A stretch of 22,713 nucleotides of DNA from CAJGDV01 sp036667875 (GTDB lineage: Bacteria > Bacillota_I > Bacilli_A > RF39 > UBA660), in the NCBI GenBank assembly GCA_036667875.1, contig JAVWTD010000017.1, forward strand, positions 1 through 22,713, given 5' to 3'. A model generated the notes under the pieces. That model ran no database searches and was not told where the DNA came from. It saw nothing but the letters and a program-made list of their open reading frames with translations. Numbering within the stretch: the first letter of the stretch is position 1; the number at the start of each line of letters is the position of its first letter. Shown here in pieces: positions 1 through 7,175 of the stretch. Position numbers and translations under genes: made by a program.

Positions 1-314
1 TCTTGAATAAATTTATTAAGAAGTTTAAAAAAAGAAGTTATTCCTTTTCTTGTTACTGAAGTAACTGCTTCAGATACTTTTGAACCTGTACTTTTTGGAA
101 GTTCTTGGAAATTTTCATTTTTAACAAAATAAGAGGATACATTTATTTTTTTGCCGTTTTTAACGTCTGATTCAAAATTTTTAATTTGTTCTTCGGTTAG
201 GGTCTTTTTTTGATAAGAGGAGTATTCATAATAACCCATGTTTACCATTATAAAGAGGGCTGTATAAGAAACTAAACAAATAAGTATTATAAATTTAAAT
301 ATCTTTATTTTCAT
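1..314 (-). CDS. Hypothetical membrane-anchored protein, 3' end outside window
   Basis: This open frame begins at an ATG at 314 and runs off the left edge, giving at least 104 residues. The start is well supported: AAAGGAG lies 7 bases upstream. The start overlaps the last 20 bases of spoIIP in another frame, so the two are probably translationally coupled. The N terminus (MKIKIFKFIILICLVSYTAL) is a single hydrophobic helix that would serve as signal or anchor, followed by a charged extracytoplasmic stretch and a C-terminal part rich in Thr, Ser, Lys and Phe. I do not recognise the family. Being co-transcribed with spoIIP suggests an envelope or sporulation role, but that is inference from position only. 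Confidence 0.7.
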   Translation of the reverse strand, partial: MKIKIFKFIILICLVSYTALFIMVNMGYYEYSSYQKKTLTEEQIKNFESDVKNGKKINVSSYFVKNENFQELPKSTGSKVSEAVTSVTRKGITSFFKLLNKFIQ

Positions 315-1263
315 TTATTATCTCCTTTAGTATTTGACTGATTATTTCTATAGTATTGTATACTTCTTCTATTTTGTTTTGATATCCACCCATTTCAATT
401 AAAATAGAGTTTGGTGTTAAATCTTGGTTATATATACCGTTTACATTAGGTCCTGATTTTTTAATTATTCCTCTTGATAATGAAGGATAGTTTTTGTTTA
501 TTTCTTCGTTAATTTTTGTCATTAAATTTAAATTTGCTTGATGGTTTTGATGTTCCATTCCTACTACGAAAAGAACTTTAGCGTATTCTTTACCGTTTAT
601 TACTGTTGAAGAAGATTCTTTGTTGATTGAGTCTCTGTGTAGGTCAATTGTATATTTTATTGTTTTATATTTTTTTAGGGCTTCTTCTATATAATATCTA
701 CTTGCTAAATAACTATAGTTATAATCCCAATTGTTTATTTTAATAAATTCTGTAAAATTTGCTTCCTCTACTAAAGTACTGATTCCTTTTTCATTAAGTT
801 TTTCTTTTAAAAGATAAGAAGCCATCATTACGTTTGGAGTTATATTGTAGTCTTCATAATTTGAATTTGAGTAGTTTTCTAGTTGATGTGAGTTATATAT
901 ATATACTATTGGATTTTCATCTTTTGTTGGATTTGGATCTTTAATGTGTTTAGATATGGTTCCAAGAACATTAGGATTGTAATTATCTTCAATATCATGA
1001 CTTATCATATTTTTTAGTAGAGTTGTTGGCTTTTCTAAATCAATCTTAAATATACCATCCGCTATTTTTTTTAAATAATTCTTTTTTTCGTAGGTTTTAT
1101 ACATATTAGAATTATCTAATAAATTCATGATAAATTCTTCGTTACTGGAATATAACTTAATTTTATAAAATAAACTATTACCTATTAAAAAACAAATTAG
1201 GCACACAAAAAACATTACTATATTTTTAAATTTGATTTTGTACTTTTTTTTGATTTTTTTCAT
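295..1263 (-). CDS. spoIIP: Stage II sporulation protein P (SpoIIP), peptidoglycan hydrolase of engulfment
   Basis: SpoIIP is a membrane-anchored amidase and endopeptidase that, with SpoIID and SpoIIM, thins septal peptidoglycan so the mother cell can engulf the forespore. The 322-residue product has a basic N terminus and one membrane helix at about 14-33. The family motifs of the amidase domain are visible: YIYNSHQLENY with H126, DLHRD with H209, and IEMGG with E290, which should be the zinc and catalytic residues. It is shorter than Bacillus SpoIIP (about 400 residues), mainly in the linker after the membrane helix. AGGAGAAA lies just before the ATG at 1263. A promoter resembling the sigma-E consensus lies upstream. 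A small membrane protein gene overlaps its 3' end. The identification is confident. Whether the organism actually sporulates cannot be decided here. Confidence 0.92.
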   Translation of the reverse strand: MKKIKKKYKIKFKNIVMFFVCLICFLIGNSLFYKIKLYSSNEEFIMNLLDNSNMYKTYEKKNYLKKIADGIFKIDLEKPTTLLKNMISHDIEDNYNPNVLGTISKHIKDPNPTKDENPIVYIYNSHQLENYSNSNYEDYNITPNVMMASYLLKEKLNEKGISTLVEEANFTEFIKINNWDYNYSYLASRYYIEEALKKYKTIKYTIDLHRDSINKESSSTVINGKEYAKVLFVVGMEHQNHQANLNLMTKINEEINKNYPSLSRGIIKKSGPNVNGIYNQDLTPNSILIEMGGYQNKIEEVYNTIEIISQILKEIINENKDI

Positions 1264-1298
1264 TTTTTCTCCTAAAATATAGTTTTCTATTTTACTTG

Positions 1299-1327
1299 AT
1301 TATATGCATATTAGTATGAATATATTA
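1299..1327 (-). promoter_or_regulatory. Possible sigma-E-type promoter of spoIIP
   Basis: On the minus strand TAATATA (1327-1321) is followed after 14 bases by CATATAAT (1306-1299). The Bacillus sigma-E consensus is KMATATT, 14-15 bases, CATACAMT, so this matches 6 of 7 and 7 of 8 positions with the right spacing. The predicted transcript starts about 29 bases before the spoIIP ATG. The same box contains TATAAT, so a sigma-A reading is also possible in such AT-rich DNA. Confidence 0.4.
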
Positions 1328-1375
1328 CTTTTTTATGATTTTATTGTATTCTTTTGTGAAATATCAATATTTTTA

Positions 1376-1404
1376 TTGCTTTTTTTTGTTTTTTTTGTTA
1401 AAAT
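1376..1404 (+). promoter_or_regulatory. Sigma-A promoter of rpsT
   Basis: TTGCTT (1376-1381), 17 bases made mostly of T, then TAAAAT (1399-1404). The start of transcription would fall near 1411, giving a leader of about 28 bases that contains the strong ribosome binding site TGGAGGTGA. Confidence 0.5.
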
Positions 1405-1438
1405 CAATAGTGTTAAGTCGACTTGGAGGTGAAATTAT

Positions 1439-1702
1439 ATGCCAAATATGAAAAATGCTGAAAAAGCTGTAAGAGTAAATACTAAAAAAACTGTTGAAAA
1501 CAATATGTTTGCTGCTAGTATGAAAACAGCTATTAAGAATGTAGAAAAAGCTGTATCAATTAACGATAAAGAAAAAGCAAGTAACAATTTAAAAGTTGCT
1601 GTAAAAAGAATCGACAAGGCTGTATCAAAAGGTGTAACAACTAAAAATGCATGTGCACGTAATAAATCACGTTTAACTAAAAAAGTTAATAGTATGGAGT
1701 AG
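1439..1702 (+). CDS. rpsT: 30S ribosomal protein S20
   Basis: S20 binds 16S rRNA early in assembly of the small subunit. The 87-residue product has the family's length and composition: a helical, lysine- and alanine-rich protein opening MPNMKNAEKAVRVN. The central KTAIKNVEKAV and the later AVSKGVTTKNACARNKSRL resemble the usual S20 regions (KTAIKKVE..., GVIHKNKAARKKSRL). GGAGGTGA precedes the ATG at 1439. The second in-frame ATG (codon 4) lies too far from this site. It is monocistronic and divergent from spoIIP. No convincing hairpin terminator follows, only a T-rich tract. Confidence 0.95.
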   Translation: MPNMKNAEKAVRVNTKKTVENNMFAASMKTAIKNVEKAVSINDKEKASNNLKVAVKRIDKAVSKGVTTKNACARNKSRLTKKVNSME

Positions 1703-1735
1703 TTTTTACTTCTTTTTTTTTTACTTATAAAATGT

Positions 1736-1752
1736 TATAATGAATTTAGGTG
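1736..1752 (+). promoter_or_regulatory. TATAAT box placed directly before the ribosome binding site of the transglutaminase gene
   Basis: TATAAT (1736-1741), six bases, AGGTGAT (1748-1754), five bases, then the TTG start at 1760. If TATAAT is a -10 box, the transcript would begin at or just before the ribosome binding site. No clear -35 box is seen, only a T tract. The same spacing recurs upstream of other genes in the window. Confidence 0.4.
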
Positions 1753-1759
1753 ATGAAAG

Positions 1760-2692
1760 TTGAAAAAAACTTTAACGATTTTATTTTATATTCTTGTTTT
1801 TGCTTTAGTAGCGTATTATAGAAATGATATTTCTTCTTTTATAATTGAAAAATTTATATTTAAGAAAGAATTGTCTGTTTATTCTACTAATGATTATTCA
1901 AAAAAAGATTCTTTTGAATATGTAAAATTAACGGATAATTTTGAAGTTAGAAATAAAGATGATATATTAAATACAATATATACAATTTTAGATAGTGGTA
2001 TGAAAGAGTTTGTTTTTTACTGTTCTAATGAATATGAAATGTGCCAACATGATGTTGAAAAGATATCCATTGATGGAAATTACTTGTCTATTTTAAATAA
2101 TTTTGTACACCCTTATAATAGTTATAATAAATTATTAATATCTACTAATAATATTGGGAAAGTAAAAGTAGAAATAGAAAAATTATATAGTGATGAGGAG
2201 ATTTTATATATTAATGATCAACTAACTATAATTAATGAACTTATAAACGCTAATGCTACTAGTGATGTTGAAAAGATTAAGAATTTTCATGATTATATAA
2301 TAAATAAAACAGTTTATGATTCTGCTAGGGCATCAGAAATTAAGGGAAATAGTTATACTTCGAATTTGCTTATGTCTCATAAAGCTAATGGTGTTTTAAA
2401 AAATCAAATTGCTTTATGTAGTGGATATACTGATTTAATGGCAATATTCTTAAATGATTTGAAAGTTAGAAATTATAAAATATCAACTGAAGATCATATT
2501 TGGAATGCGGTTTATCTTAATGGGAAATGGCAACACTTGGATTTAACATGGGATGATCCTATTACTGACAGTGGAGAAAATGTTATGTTAGATGAGTTTT
2601 TTATGATTTCAAATAAATCATTATTGGAAAAAAATACAGGAGAACATGATTATAGGATTGATGTATATAAAGAAATAGCCATTACTAATTAG
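1760..2692 (+). CDS. Exported or membrane-anchored transglutaminase-like protein
   Basis: The 310-residue product starts with a hydrophobic helix at about 4-20 that should be an uncleaved signal anchor, placing the rest outside the membrane. The C-terminal half is a transglutaminase-like (papain fold) domain from about 150 to 285. The catalytic triad can be read as C220 in IALCSGYTDLM, H246 in EDHIWNAVY and D261 in WQHLDLTWDDP. Bacterial members usually act as cysteine proteases or cell-envelope cross-linkers rather than true transglutaminases, and the substrate here is unknown. The start is TTG, supported by AGGTGAT seven bases before it. An ATG at 1753 is out of frame. It is convergent with the sensor kinase gene and shares a terminator with it. 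Confidence 0.8.
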   Translation: MKKTLTILFYILVFALVAYYRNDISSFIIEKFIFKKELSVYSTNDYSKKDSFEYVKLTDNFEVRNKDDILNTIYTILDSGMKEFVFYCSNEYEMCQHDVEKISIDGNYLSILNNFVHPYNSYNKLLISTNNIGKVKVEIEKLYSDEEILYINDQLTIINELINANATSDVEKIKNFHDYIINKTVYDSARASEIKGNSYTSNLLMSHKANGVLKNQIALCSGYTDLMAIFLNDLKVRNYKISTEDHIWNAVYLNGKWQHLDLTWDDPITDSGENVMLDEFFMISNKSLLEKNTGEHDYRIDVYKEIAITN

Positions 2693-2710
2693 TAATGACT
2701 ATTTTTTTAT
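2673..2710. terminator. Bidirectional terminator containing both convergent stop codons
   Basis: An inverted repeat of ATAG, one mismatch and CATTACT around the loop AATT (2675-2702) is followed by a T tract on the plus strand. The stop codon of the transglutaminase gene (2690-2692) and that of the convergent kinase gene (2699-2701 on the minus strand) both lie inside the hairpin. Confidence 0.75.
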
Positions 2711-3934
2711 TTTTATAATTACTTCCATTCCCTCATTTTCTGTTGATATAAATTTTATTGTTCCGTTATGATGGGATAGAATTTCTTTTGAGAATGTTAT
2801 TCCTAAACCGGTTCCATTTTGTTTTGTTGTATAAAATGGTTCTCCTAGGTGGTCAATATCATAAATGGATGAACCTACTCCATTATCGATAAAGTTCATT
2901 GTTAAGTATTTTTTTGTGTCTTTTAGTTTTATTATTATTTTCTTTTTACTTTTTTTGGTTTCTAGGGCTTCTATTGAGTTTTTCATTATATTTAAGAGTA
3001 CTTGTTTCATTCTGTCATAGTCGGCGTTGATTGTAGCGTCAAACGTTTTTTCATATTCTAGTTTTATTTTATTATTTTTAAGAATTTCTTTAAGTTCTGT
3101 TGTAATATCTTTAAGTAGGCTTTTAATACTTATATCTTTTTTTTCGATTCTTATTTTAGATAAGTAGGAAAAATCTTGTAATATTAATAAAGCGTGGTTT
3201 ATTTCGGTTTCAATAATTGGTATATATCTAGTAACTTTGTCTTTATTATTGATATCAAGCATTGATAGATACCCTTTGCAAACTGCAAGAGGATTTTTTA
3301 TTTCATGTGATATTTTAAATAATGATTGTTTTATTTGTTCTTCTTTTTTTAAACTTGTATAGTTACTATGTCTTTTTATTATTTTATTTGCAAGTTCTAA
3401 AAAATAAATTAAAATAATCGTTGTTAAACATACTAAAGGAATACTGATAAACATTTTATCAGTAAATATAGAATCATCAAAAAAAGTACCTGCTGCGTCT
3501 TGTCTAAAGAAGTATATTCCAAATTTTATTGTAAAAAATATAATTATCATTATATAGCATGAAATTTTTCTTTTGTTTTTAATATAAAATAAGAAATATA
3601 AAATTAAATATTCAAAAATTAAAAGCGGTAAACTGATTTTATATTTAAAGTATAGACTTACTATATAAAAGATACTTAGTAAAATGGCACTTGTATTCTT
3701 TTTTCTAACATACGCTAAAATAATTAAAACATTAGACATTAAAACAGAAATTCTTGGAAACATTACAATTCCTCTTGTAAAAATTAAATAAAAAGAAGTA
3801 AATAATGCTATTGAAAACATTATGTCATCTTCTTCTTTTTCATTTTCTACATTACAGGAAAGAAAAAAGAAATATATAAAAAGTGGAAAACACAAAAGTG
3901 TACAACATAACAATATATCATTAAAATAACTCAT
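2699..3934 (-). CDS. Membrane-bound sensor histidine kinase (orphan, KinB-like layout)
   Basis: A 411-residue kinase with roughly five to six membrane helices in residues 5-180 and almost no extracytoplasmic loop, followed by HisKA and HATPase_c domains. The phosphorylated histidine is H210 in KISHEIKNPLAVCKGYL. The N box is at 311-323 (N315, N319), the G1 box is D350-NGVG, the F box EPFYTTK is at 365-371 and the G2 box GTGLG is at 374-378, so the enzyme looks complete. The E-I-K-N-P-L-A form of the H box and the N-terminal membrane block resemble kinases such as KinB that feed Spo0F/Spo0A. No response regulator gene is adjacent, so it is an orphan. With spoIIP in the window a sporulation role is possible but unproven. 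GAGGTGA precedes the ATG at 3934. The upstream EIIB-like gene ends in a hairpin, so transcription may depend on read-through. Confidence 0.88.
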   Translation of the reverse strand: MSYFNDILLCCTLLCFPLFIYFFFLSCNVENEKEEDDIMFSIALFTSFYLIFTRGIVMFPRISVLMSNVLIILAYVRKKNTSAILLSIFYIVSLYFKYKISLPLLIFEYLILYFLFYIKNKRKISCYIMIIIFFTIKFGIYFFRQDAAGTFFDDSIFTDKMFISIPLVCLTTIILIYFLELANKIIKRHSNYTSLKKEEQIKQSLFKISHEIKNPLAVCKGYLSMLDINNKDKVTRYIPIIETEINHALLILQDFSYLSKIRIEKKDISIKSLLKDITTELKEILKNNKIKLEYEKTFDATINADYDRMKQVLLNIMKNSIEALETKKSKKKIIIKLKDTKKYLTMNFIDNGVGSSIYDIDHLGEPFYTTKQNGTGLGITFSKEILSHHNGTIKFISTENEGMEVIIKIKK

Positions 3935-3953
3935 AATTCACCTCAATTTTTAA

Positions 3954-3979
3954 AAAGAAAAAGTGACATATAATCACTT
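3954..3979 (-). terminator. Terminator between the EIIB-like gene and the kinase gene
   Basis: On the minus strand AAGTGA, seven bases, TCACTT is followed by TTTC and TTTTT. The TGA stop codon of the EIIB-like gene (3976-3974) is part of the stem. It lies 20 bases before the kinase start and may limit read-through into it. Confidence 0.65.
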
Positions 3980-4288
3980 TAGCTCATCGATATGTTTCTT
4001 TAAAGCAACGGCATCTTTTCCTAGTATAATTTTTAATTGATTATCTATTTCTACCATTCCTTGAGCTCCCATTTTTTGAATACTGTCTTTGTTTACTAAA
4101 GAAATATCTTTAAGCGTAACAGTAAAACGCGATTTATTTGCTTCGTAATTTATAATATTATTTTTTCCACCTAAAAAGTTCACTAATTTGTTAACTTCTA
4201 TTTTGGCATCCTTGCTTGTTGCTTTGCTAATTGCTAATGCAATTATAAGTAAAAGGACAACAATAATTATATATTCCATTAATTCCAT
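3974..4288 (-). CDS. Membrane-anchored PTS EIIB-like protein lacking the phosphorylated cysteine
   Basis: The 104-residue product has one N-terminal membrane helix (about 5-21) and then a domain at about 30-103 that follows the glucose-type PTS EIIB fold: VNKLVNFLGGKNNI, INYEANKSRFTVTLKD, KMGAQGMVEIDNQLKIILG and a final helix. In true EIIB domains the second stretch reads D-A-C-I-T-R-L, with the cysteine carrying the phosphate. Here that position is N51 (EANKSRF), while the arginine is kept (R54). The protein therefore should not transfer phosphate to sugar and may instead bind or sense something. There is no EIIC domain. AGGTGAT lies five bases before the ATG at 4288, and a strong promoter precedes it. 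Family assignment is good, but function is unknown. Confidence 0.8.
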   Translation of the reverse strand: MELMEYIIIVVLLLIIALAISKATSKDAKIEVNKLVNFLGGKNNIINYEANKSRFTVTLKDISLVNKDSIQKMGAQGMVEIDNQLKIILGKDAVALKKHIDELK

Positions 4289-4306
4289 TCTTAATCACCT
4301 TATACA

Positions 4307-4334
4307 ATTATACTATAATTCTTTTAAATGTCAA
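4307..4334 (-). promoter_or_regulatory. Consensus sigma-A promoter of the EIIB-like gene
   Basis: Minus strand TTGACA (4334-4329), 16 bases, TATAAT (4312-4307). Both boxes are perfect. The transcript would start near 4300, immediately before AGGTGAT, so the leader is only about 12 bases. Confidence 0.8.
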
Positions 4335-4385
4335 TCTTAAAGAATATTAAATCATTTTATGTTAAAAATAATAAGGGTGATTCTT

Positions 4386-5498
4386 GTGATAAATATTTTA
4401 AAATATAAAGTAGATAAGTATATGATTGGGCTAATTTTAATTCTTTTTTTTATTTCTACTTTTGCTCTTTATAGTGCTGACAGTATTAATATGAATATTG
4501 ATGGAATTGTAACAAAACAGATTATGTGGTATTTTTTTGGCTTTTTGATTTTATTTTCTATATTATATATTGGTAATAAGGTTATTACGGACAATGTTTC
4601 TTTTCTTTATATTATTTGTAATGTTTTTTTACTATTACTTTTACTAATTGGTCCTGTTATTAATAATGCTAGGTGTTGGTTTAGAATTCCAGGATTAGGT
4701 ACTATTCAAGTGAGTGAATTTGCAAAAATTATTCTTATTTTAATGCTTAGCAAATTCTTGGGAAAAGTTAGATATAAAGGAAATTTGAAGTATGAATTAA
4801 AGATTATTGGTATTTCTTTGCTGTTATTGTTTATACCGTCTGTTTTGACCTTTTTAGAGCCTGATACGGGTGCTGTTCTTATGTATTTTATAATTGTACT
4901 GTCTATGCTTTTCTTTCTTCAATTAAGGGCTAGATGGTATATTTTGGCTATTCTTATTGTTTCTTCTGTTGTTCTTTTTATAACATACATTTATTTTAAT
5001 GATATAGATCTTTTTGTTAAAATTTTGGGTAATGATTTTTTTCTTAGAATTGAAAGACTTACTAGTTGGGTAAATAAAGAAGGTATGCAATTAGAAAATG
5101 GTATAACTGCTATTGCTATAGGTGGTTTAATGGGAACTGGCTTTAATAATAATAGTGTTTATTTTCCTGAAGCTCATACTGATTTTATTTTTGCAACTAT
5201 TGCATCTAATTTTGGTTTTATAGGTTCTTTATTTCTTATAGTTATTTTAATTCTTTTTGATTTAAGATTGTTATATTATATTAGTTGTACTAATAAAAAG
5301 AGTGAAAAACTTATTGTAATAGGTGTTTTAAGTGTTTTATTTTATCAGCAGGTACAAAATATTGGGATGACTTTTGGTTTGTTACCTATTACTGGAATTA
5401 CACTACCTTTTATAAGTTATGGTGGATCTAGTTTAATAAGTTATATGATTATGGTAGGTATTTGTATGAATATTGCTAAGAGTAAATATAAGAACTAA
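4386..5498 (+). CDS. rodA: SEDS-family peptidoglycan glycosyltransferase RodA
   Basis: SEDS proteins polymerise lipid II into glycan strands together with a class B PBP. RodA serves the side wall. I place the start at GTG 4386, because AAGGGTGA sits at 4373-4380 and the product then begins MINILKYKVDKYMIGLIL, as in RodA proteins. A frame-matched ATG at 4359 has no ribosome binding site. The 370-residue protein is a multi-helix membrane protein. Visible family motifs are PVINNARCWFRIPGLGTIQVSEFAK, LEPDTGAVLMY, the catalytic-aspartate loop YFPEAHTDFIFA (D266 from this start), and LPITGITLPFISYGGSSL near the end. The PEAHTDFIF form favours RodA over FtsW or SpoVE. No PBP gene is adjacent. Confidence 0.9.
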   Translation: MINILKYKVDKYMIGLILILFFISTFALYSADSINMNIDGIVTKQIMWYFFGFLILFSILYIGNKVITDNVSFLYIICNVFLLLLLLIGPVINNARCWFRIPGLGTIQVSEFAKIILILMLSKFLGKVRYKGNLKYELKIIGISLLLLFIPSVLTFLEPDTGAVLMYFIIVLSMLFFLQLRARWYILAILIVSSVVLFITYIYFNDIDLFVKILGNDFFLRIERLTSWVNKEGMQLENGITAIAIGGLMGTGFNNNSVYFPEAHTDFIFATIASNFGFIGSLFLIVILILFDLRLLYYISCTNKKSEKLIVIGVLSVLFYQQVQNIGMTFGLLPITGITLPFISYGGSSLISYMIMVGICMNIAKSKYKN

Positions 5499-5519
5499 AA
5501 AAAGTCCTATAAAGGACTT
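5497..5519. terminator. Terminator between rodA and the pilin-like gene
   Basis: AAGTCC (5502-5507), loop TATAAA, GGACTT (5514-5519). Read on the minus strand the stem is followed by a run of seven T, so it is strongest for the pilin-like gene, whose TAG stop (5509-5507) lies in the hairpin. The rodA stop ends just before it. Confidence 0.75.
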
Positions 5520-7108
5520 ATTACAAAGGGGTCAGTATATCTTCCCTTTCCACTTGTTATCTTTGCTTTATTAGAGATATTTATAGTTGGAATTGTATAT
5601 TTTGATTCTGTTTTTAATGATGTGCTTGGATTTGTTAATGAAATTGAATATGAATTTGAATTATTGTTGGTTGTCATTAACCACGCACTATTTGGACAAG
5701 TTCCTGAGACAGAACAAACATAAGGCATGGCTGAGAATAGTTCACCAGCTTTTGGTACTCCAATTGATGCATTAATGACTATTTCATTGTTTTTCATGCT
5801 TGTCATTTTATAGTTTGAACCGTTTAAGTAATCTAGCCCGTTATATAAAAAGTTATTTACTAACAAATTAGTTGTTTCAGATGCGGTCGTAAATGTTGTA
5901 TATTTAGTATTATTTAGAAAAAATCCTATTCCATCAGTACTACTATAGTTTGATGTTCCAAATGAAGTTGTTCCAAGACTATCTATTATGACAGAACTTG
6001 TTGCTTTTATAAATTCTTCATTTATTTCTGTTACTCGGTATACATTGTTATTATATTTTATATAGTCACTGATGCTTATTTTAGTTTTGGATAGTTCTTT
6101 ATTAGTATAGTCTAAGGTAACACTTTTATTTATTACATAAGGGGTTGCGATTAAGCCGTTTCCTGAAGTTACAGCAACATTTGGGGATACATTTATAATT
6201 GGTCTGACATAATTAATTGTGTCTCCTCCTTGACTTCCTGACATGCTTCCAGTATTACCTACTCTATAATAAGTTCCTGGTGATCCGCTTACTCCTGTCA
6301 TTGTTGAAAATATCGAATAATTCTTTAAAAGATTTTTGTCTGTTGTTAAAACATTTTCATAGGATGTTAATAAGCCTACTTTATTTTTTATAATATTTGT
6401 ACAGTCAGTTTTTGAAGTTGTTTCATTAACTGCTTCATCAGTACACCATTCTTCTTTTAAAATAATATCATTATTTTCTAATTTGCTTAAAAAATAGGTG
6501 TTAAGCCATTCTCTTACATAACTATCTTTGTAACCTACTCCTGTATTTGAAAGAATTAATGATGCAGCATCTTCTACTAAGATCAGTTTAATTGAACCAT
6601 CTTTATTTCTTCCAAGTATTCTCCAGTACATGCCAGAGTATTCGACATAGTTATTGGTAGGATTATTTGAATAGTATGTTCCACCCATAAATGTATAATT
6701 AGAGGTACTTATGGTTTTTTCTATATTTCCAAGATTTTGATAGTCTGCTACATCAAGTAATAAAAAATTATATGATCCTTTTATGGCTGATACTTTAATT
6801 ATTGAATTTCTTGATAAAACAGATGAGTTATATGAACTTAAGAATTCTTCTTCTAAGTCTTTACTATCTATTAATTGACCTAGTGATATATAATAGACAG
6901 CATTGTCAACATTTGAGTAGTTAGAACCATTCTTGTCCATATATGTATTTGTTGTTGTATATAATAAGTCTAAAGCCATTTTATCTAGTTTGTTTTTATT
7001 TTTTCTTATACCATTAGTTATTGGAACAACGACTACTAAAATTAGTACACCCATTAAAATTACAACTCCTAATAACTCAGCTAAAGTAAATCCGTTTCTT
7101 TTTTTCAT
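5507..7108 (-). CDS. Large pilin-like protein with prepilin signal and two tandem repeat domains
   Basis: The 533-residue product opens with a class III (type IV prepilin) signal: MKKRNG then FTLAELLGVVILMGVL. Cleavage after G6 leaves F as residue 1 and glutamate as residue 5 (E11), the hallmark of pilins, followed by the usual hydrophobic helix. The body, from about 135 to 330 and 345 to 531, looks like two copies of one domain: each begins with a YWRIL/VYRVTE strand and ends in a matching segment, INVSPNVAVTSGNG...TPYVI and INISNKAKITSGKG...DPFVI. The first copy, with VREWLNTYF, resembles DUF6273-type domains. Two close cysteine pairs (C222/C236, C465/C471) could form disulfides. Pilins are usually 100-200 residues, so this would be a large adhesin-like minor pilin. 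No prepilin peptidase or assembly ATPase gene is near. AGGAATGA precedes the ATG. Confidence 0.75.
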   Translation of the reverse strand: MKKRNGFTLAELLGVVILMGVLILVVVVPITNGIRKNKNKLDKMALDLLYTTTNTYMDKNGSNYSNVDNAVYYISLGQLIDSKDLEEEFLSSYNSSVLSRNSIIKVSAIKGSYNFLLLDVADYQNLGNIEKTISTSNYTFMGGTYYSNNPTNNYVEYSGMYWRILGRNKDGSIKLILVEDAASLILSNTGVGYKDSYVREWLNTYFLSKLENNDIILKEEWCTDEAVNETTSKTDCTNIIKNKVGLLTSYENVLTTDKNLLKNYSIFSTMTGVSGSPGTYYRVGNTGSMSGSQGGDTINYVRPIINVSPNVAVTSGNGLIATPYVINKSVTLDYTNKELSKTKISISDYIKYNNNVYRVTEINEEFIKATSSVIIDSLGTTSFGTSNYSSTDGIGFFLNNTKYTTFTTASETTNLLVNNFLYNGLDYLNGSNYKMTSMKNNEIVINASIGVPKAGELFSAMPYVCSVSGTCPNSAWLMTTNNNSNSYSISLTNPSTSLKTESKYTIPTINISNKAKITSGKGRYTDPFVISPL

Positions 7109-7150
7109 AACATATCATTCCTATTCTAGGTAAATTATACTAAAAAAAAC

Positions 7151-7175
7151 AAAAAAAAACAACTATGCAGCTGTT
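7151..7175 (-). terminator. Terminator of the yceD-rpmF transcript
   Basis: Minus strand AACAGCT, loop GCAT, AGTTGTT (one G-U pair), then a run of T. The TAG stop of rpmF (7165-7163) lies at the loop and stem boundary. Confidence 0.75.

Noticed and set aside
3974..3976. Mycoplasma-type code with TGA as tryptophan
   Set aside because: TGA ends the EIIB-like gene in a terminator, tryptophans use TGG, and all recognised genes are complete with the standard code.
4359..4385. ATG at 4359 as start of rodA
   Set aside because: No ribosome binding site. GTG 4386 has AAGGGTGA and gives the usual RodA N terminus.
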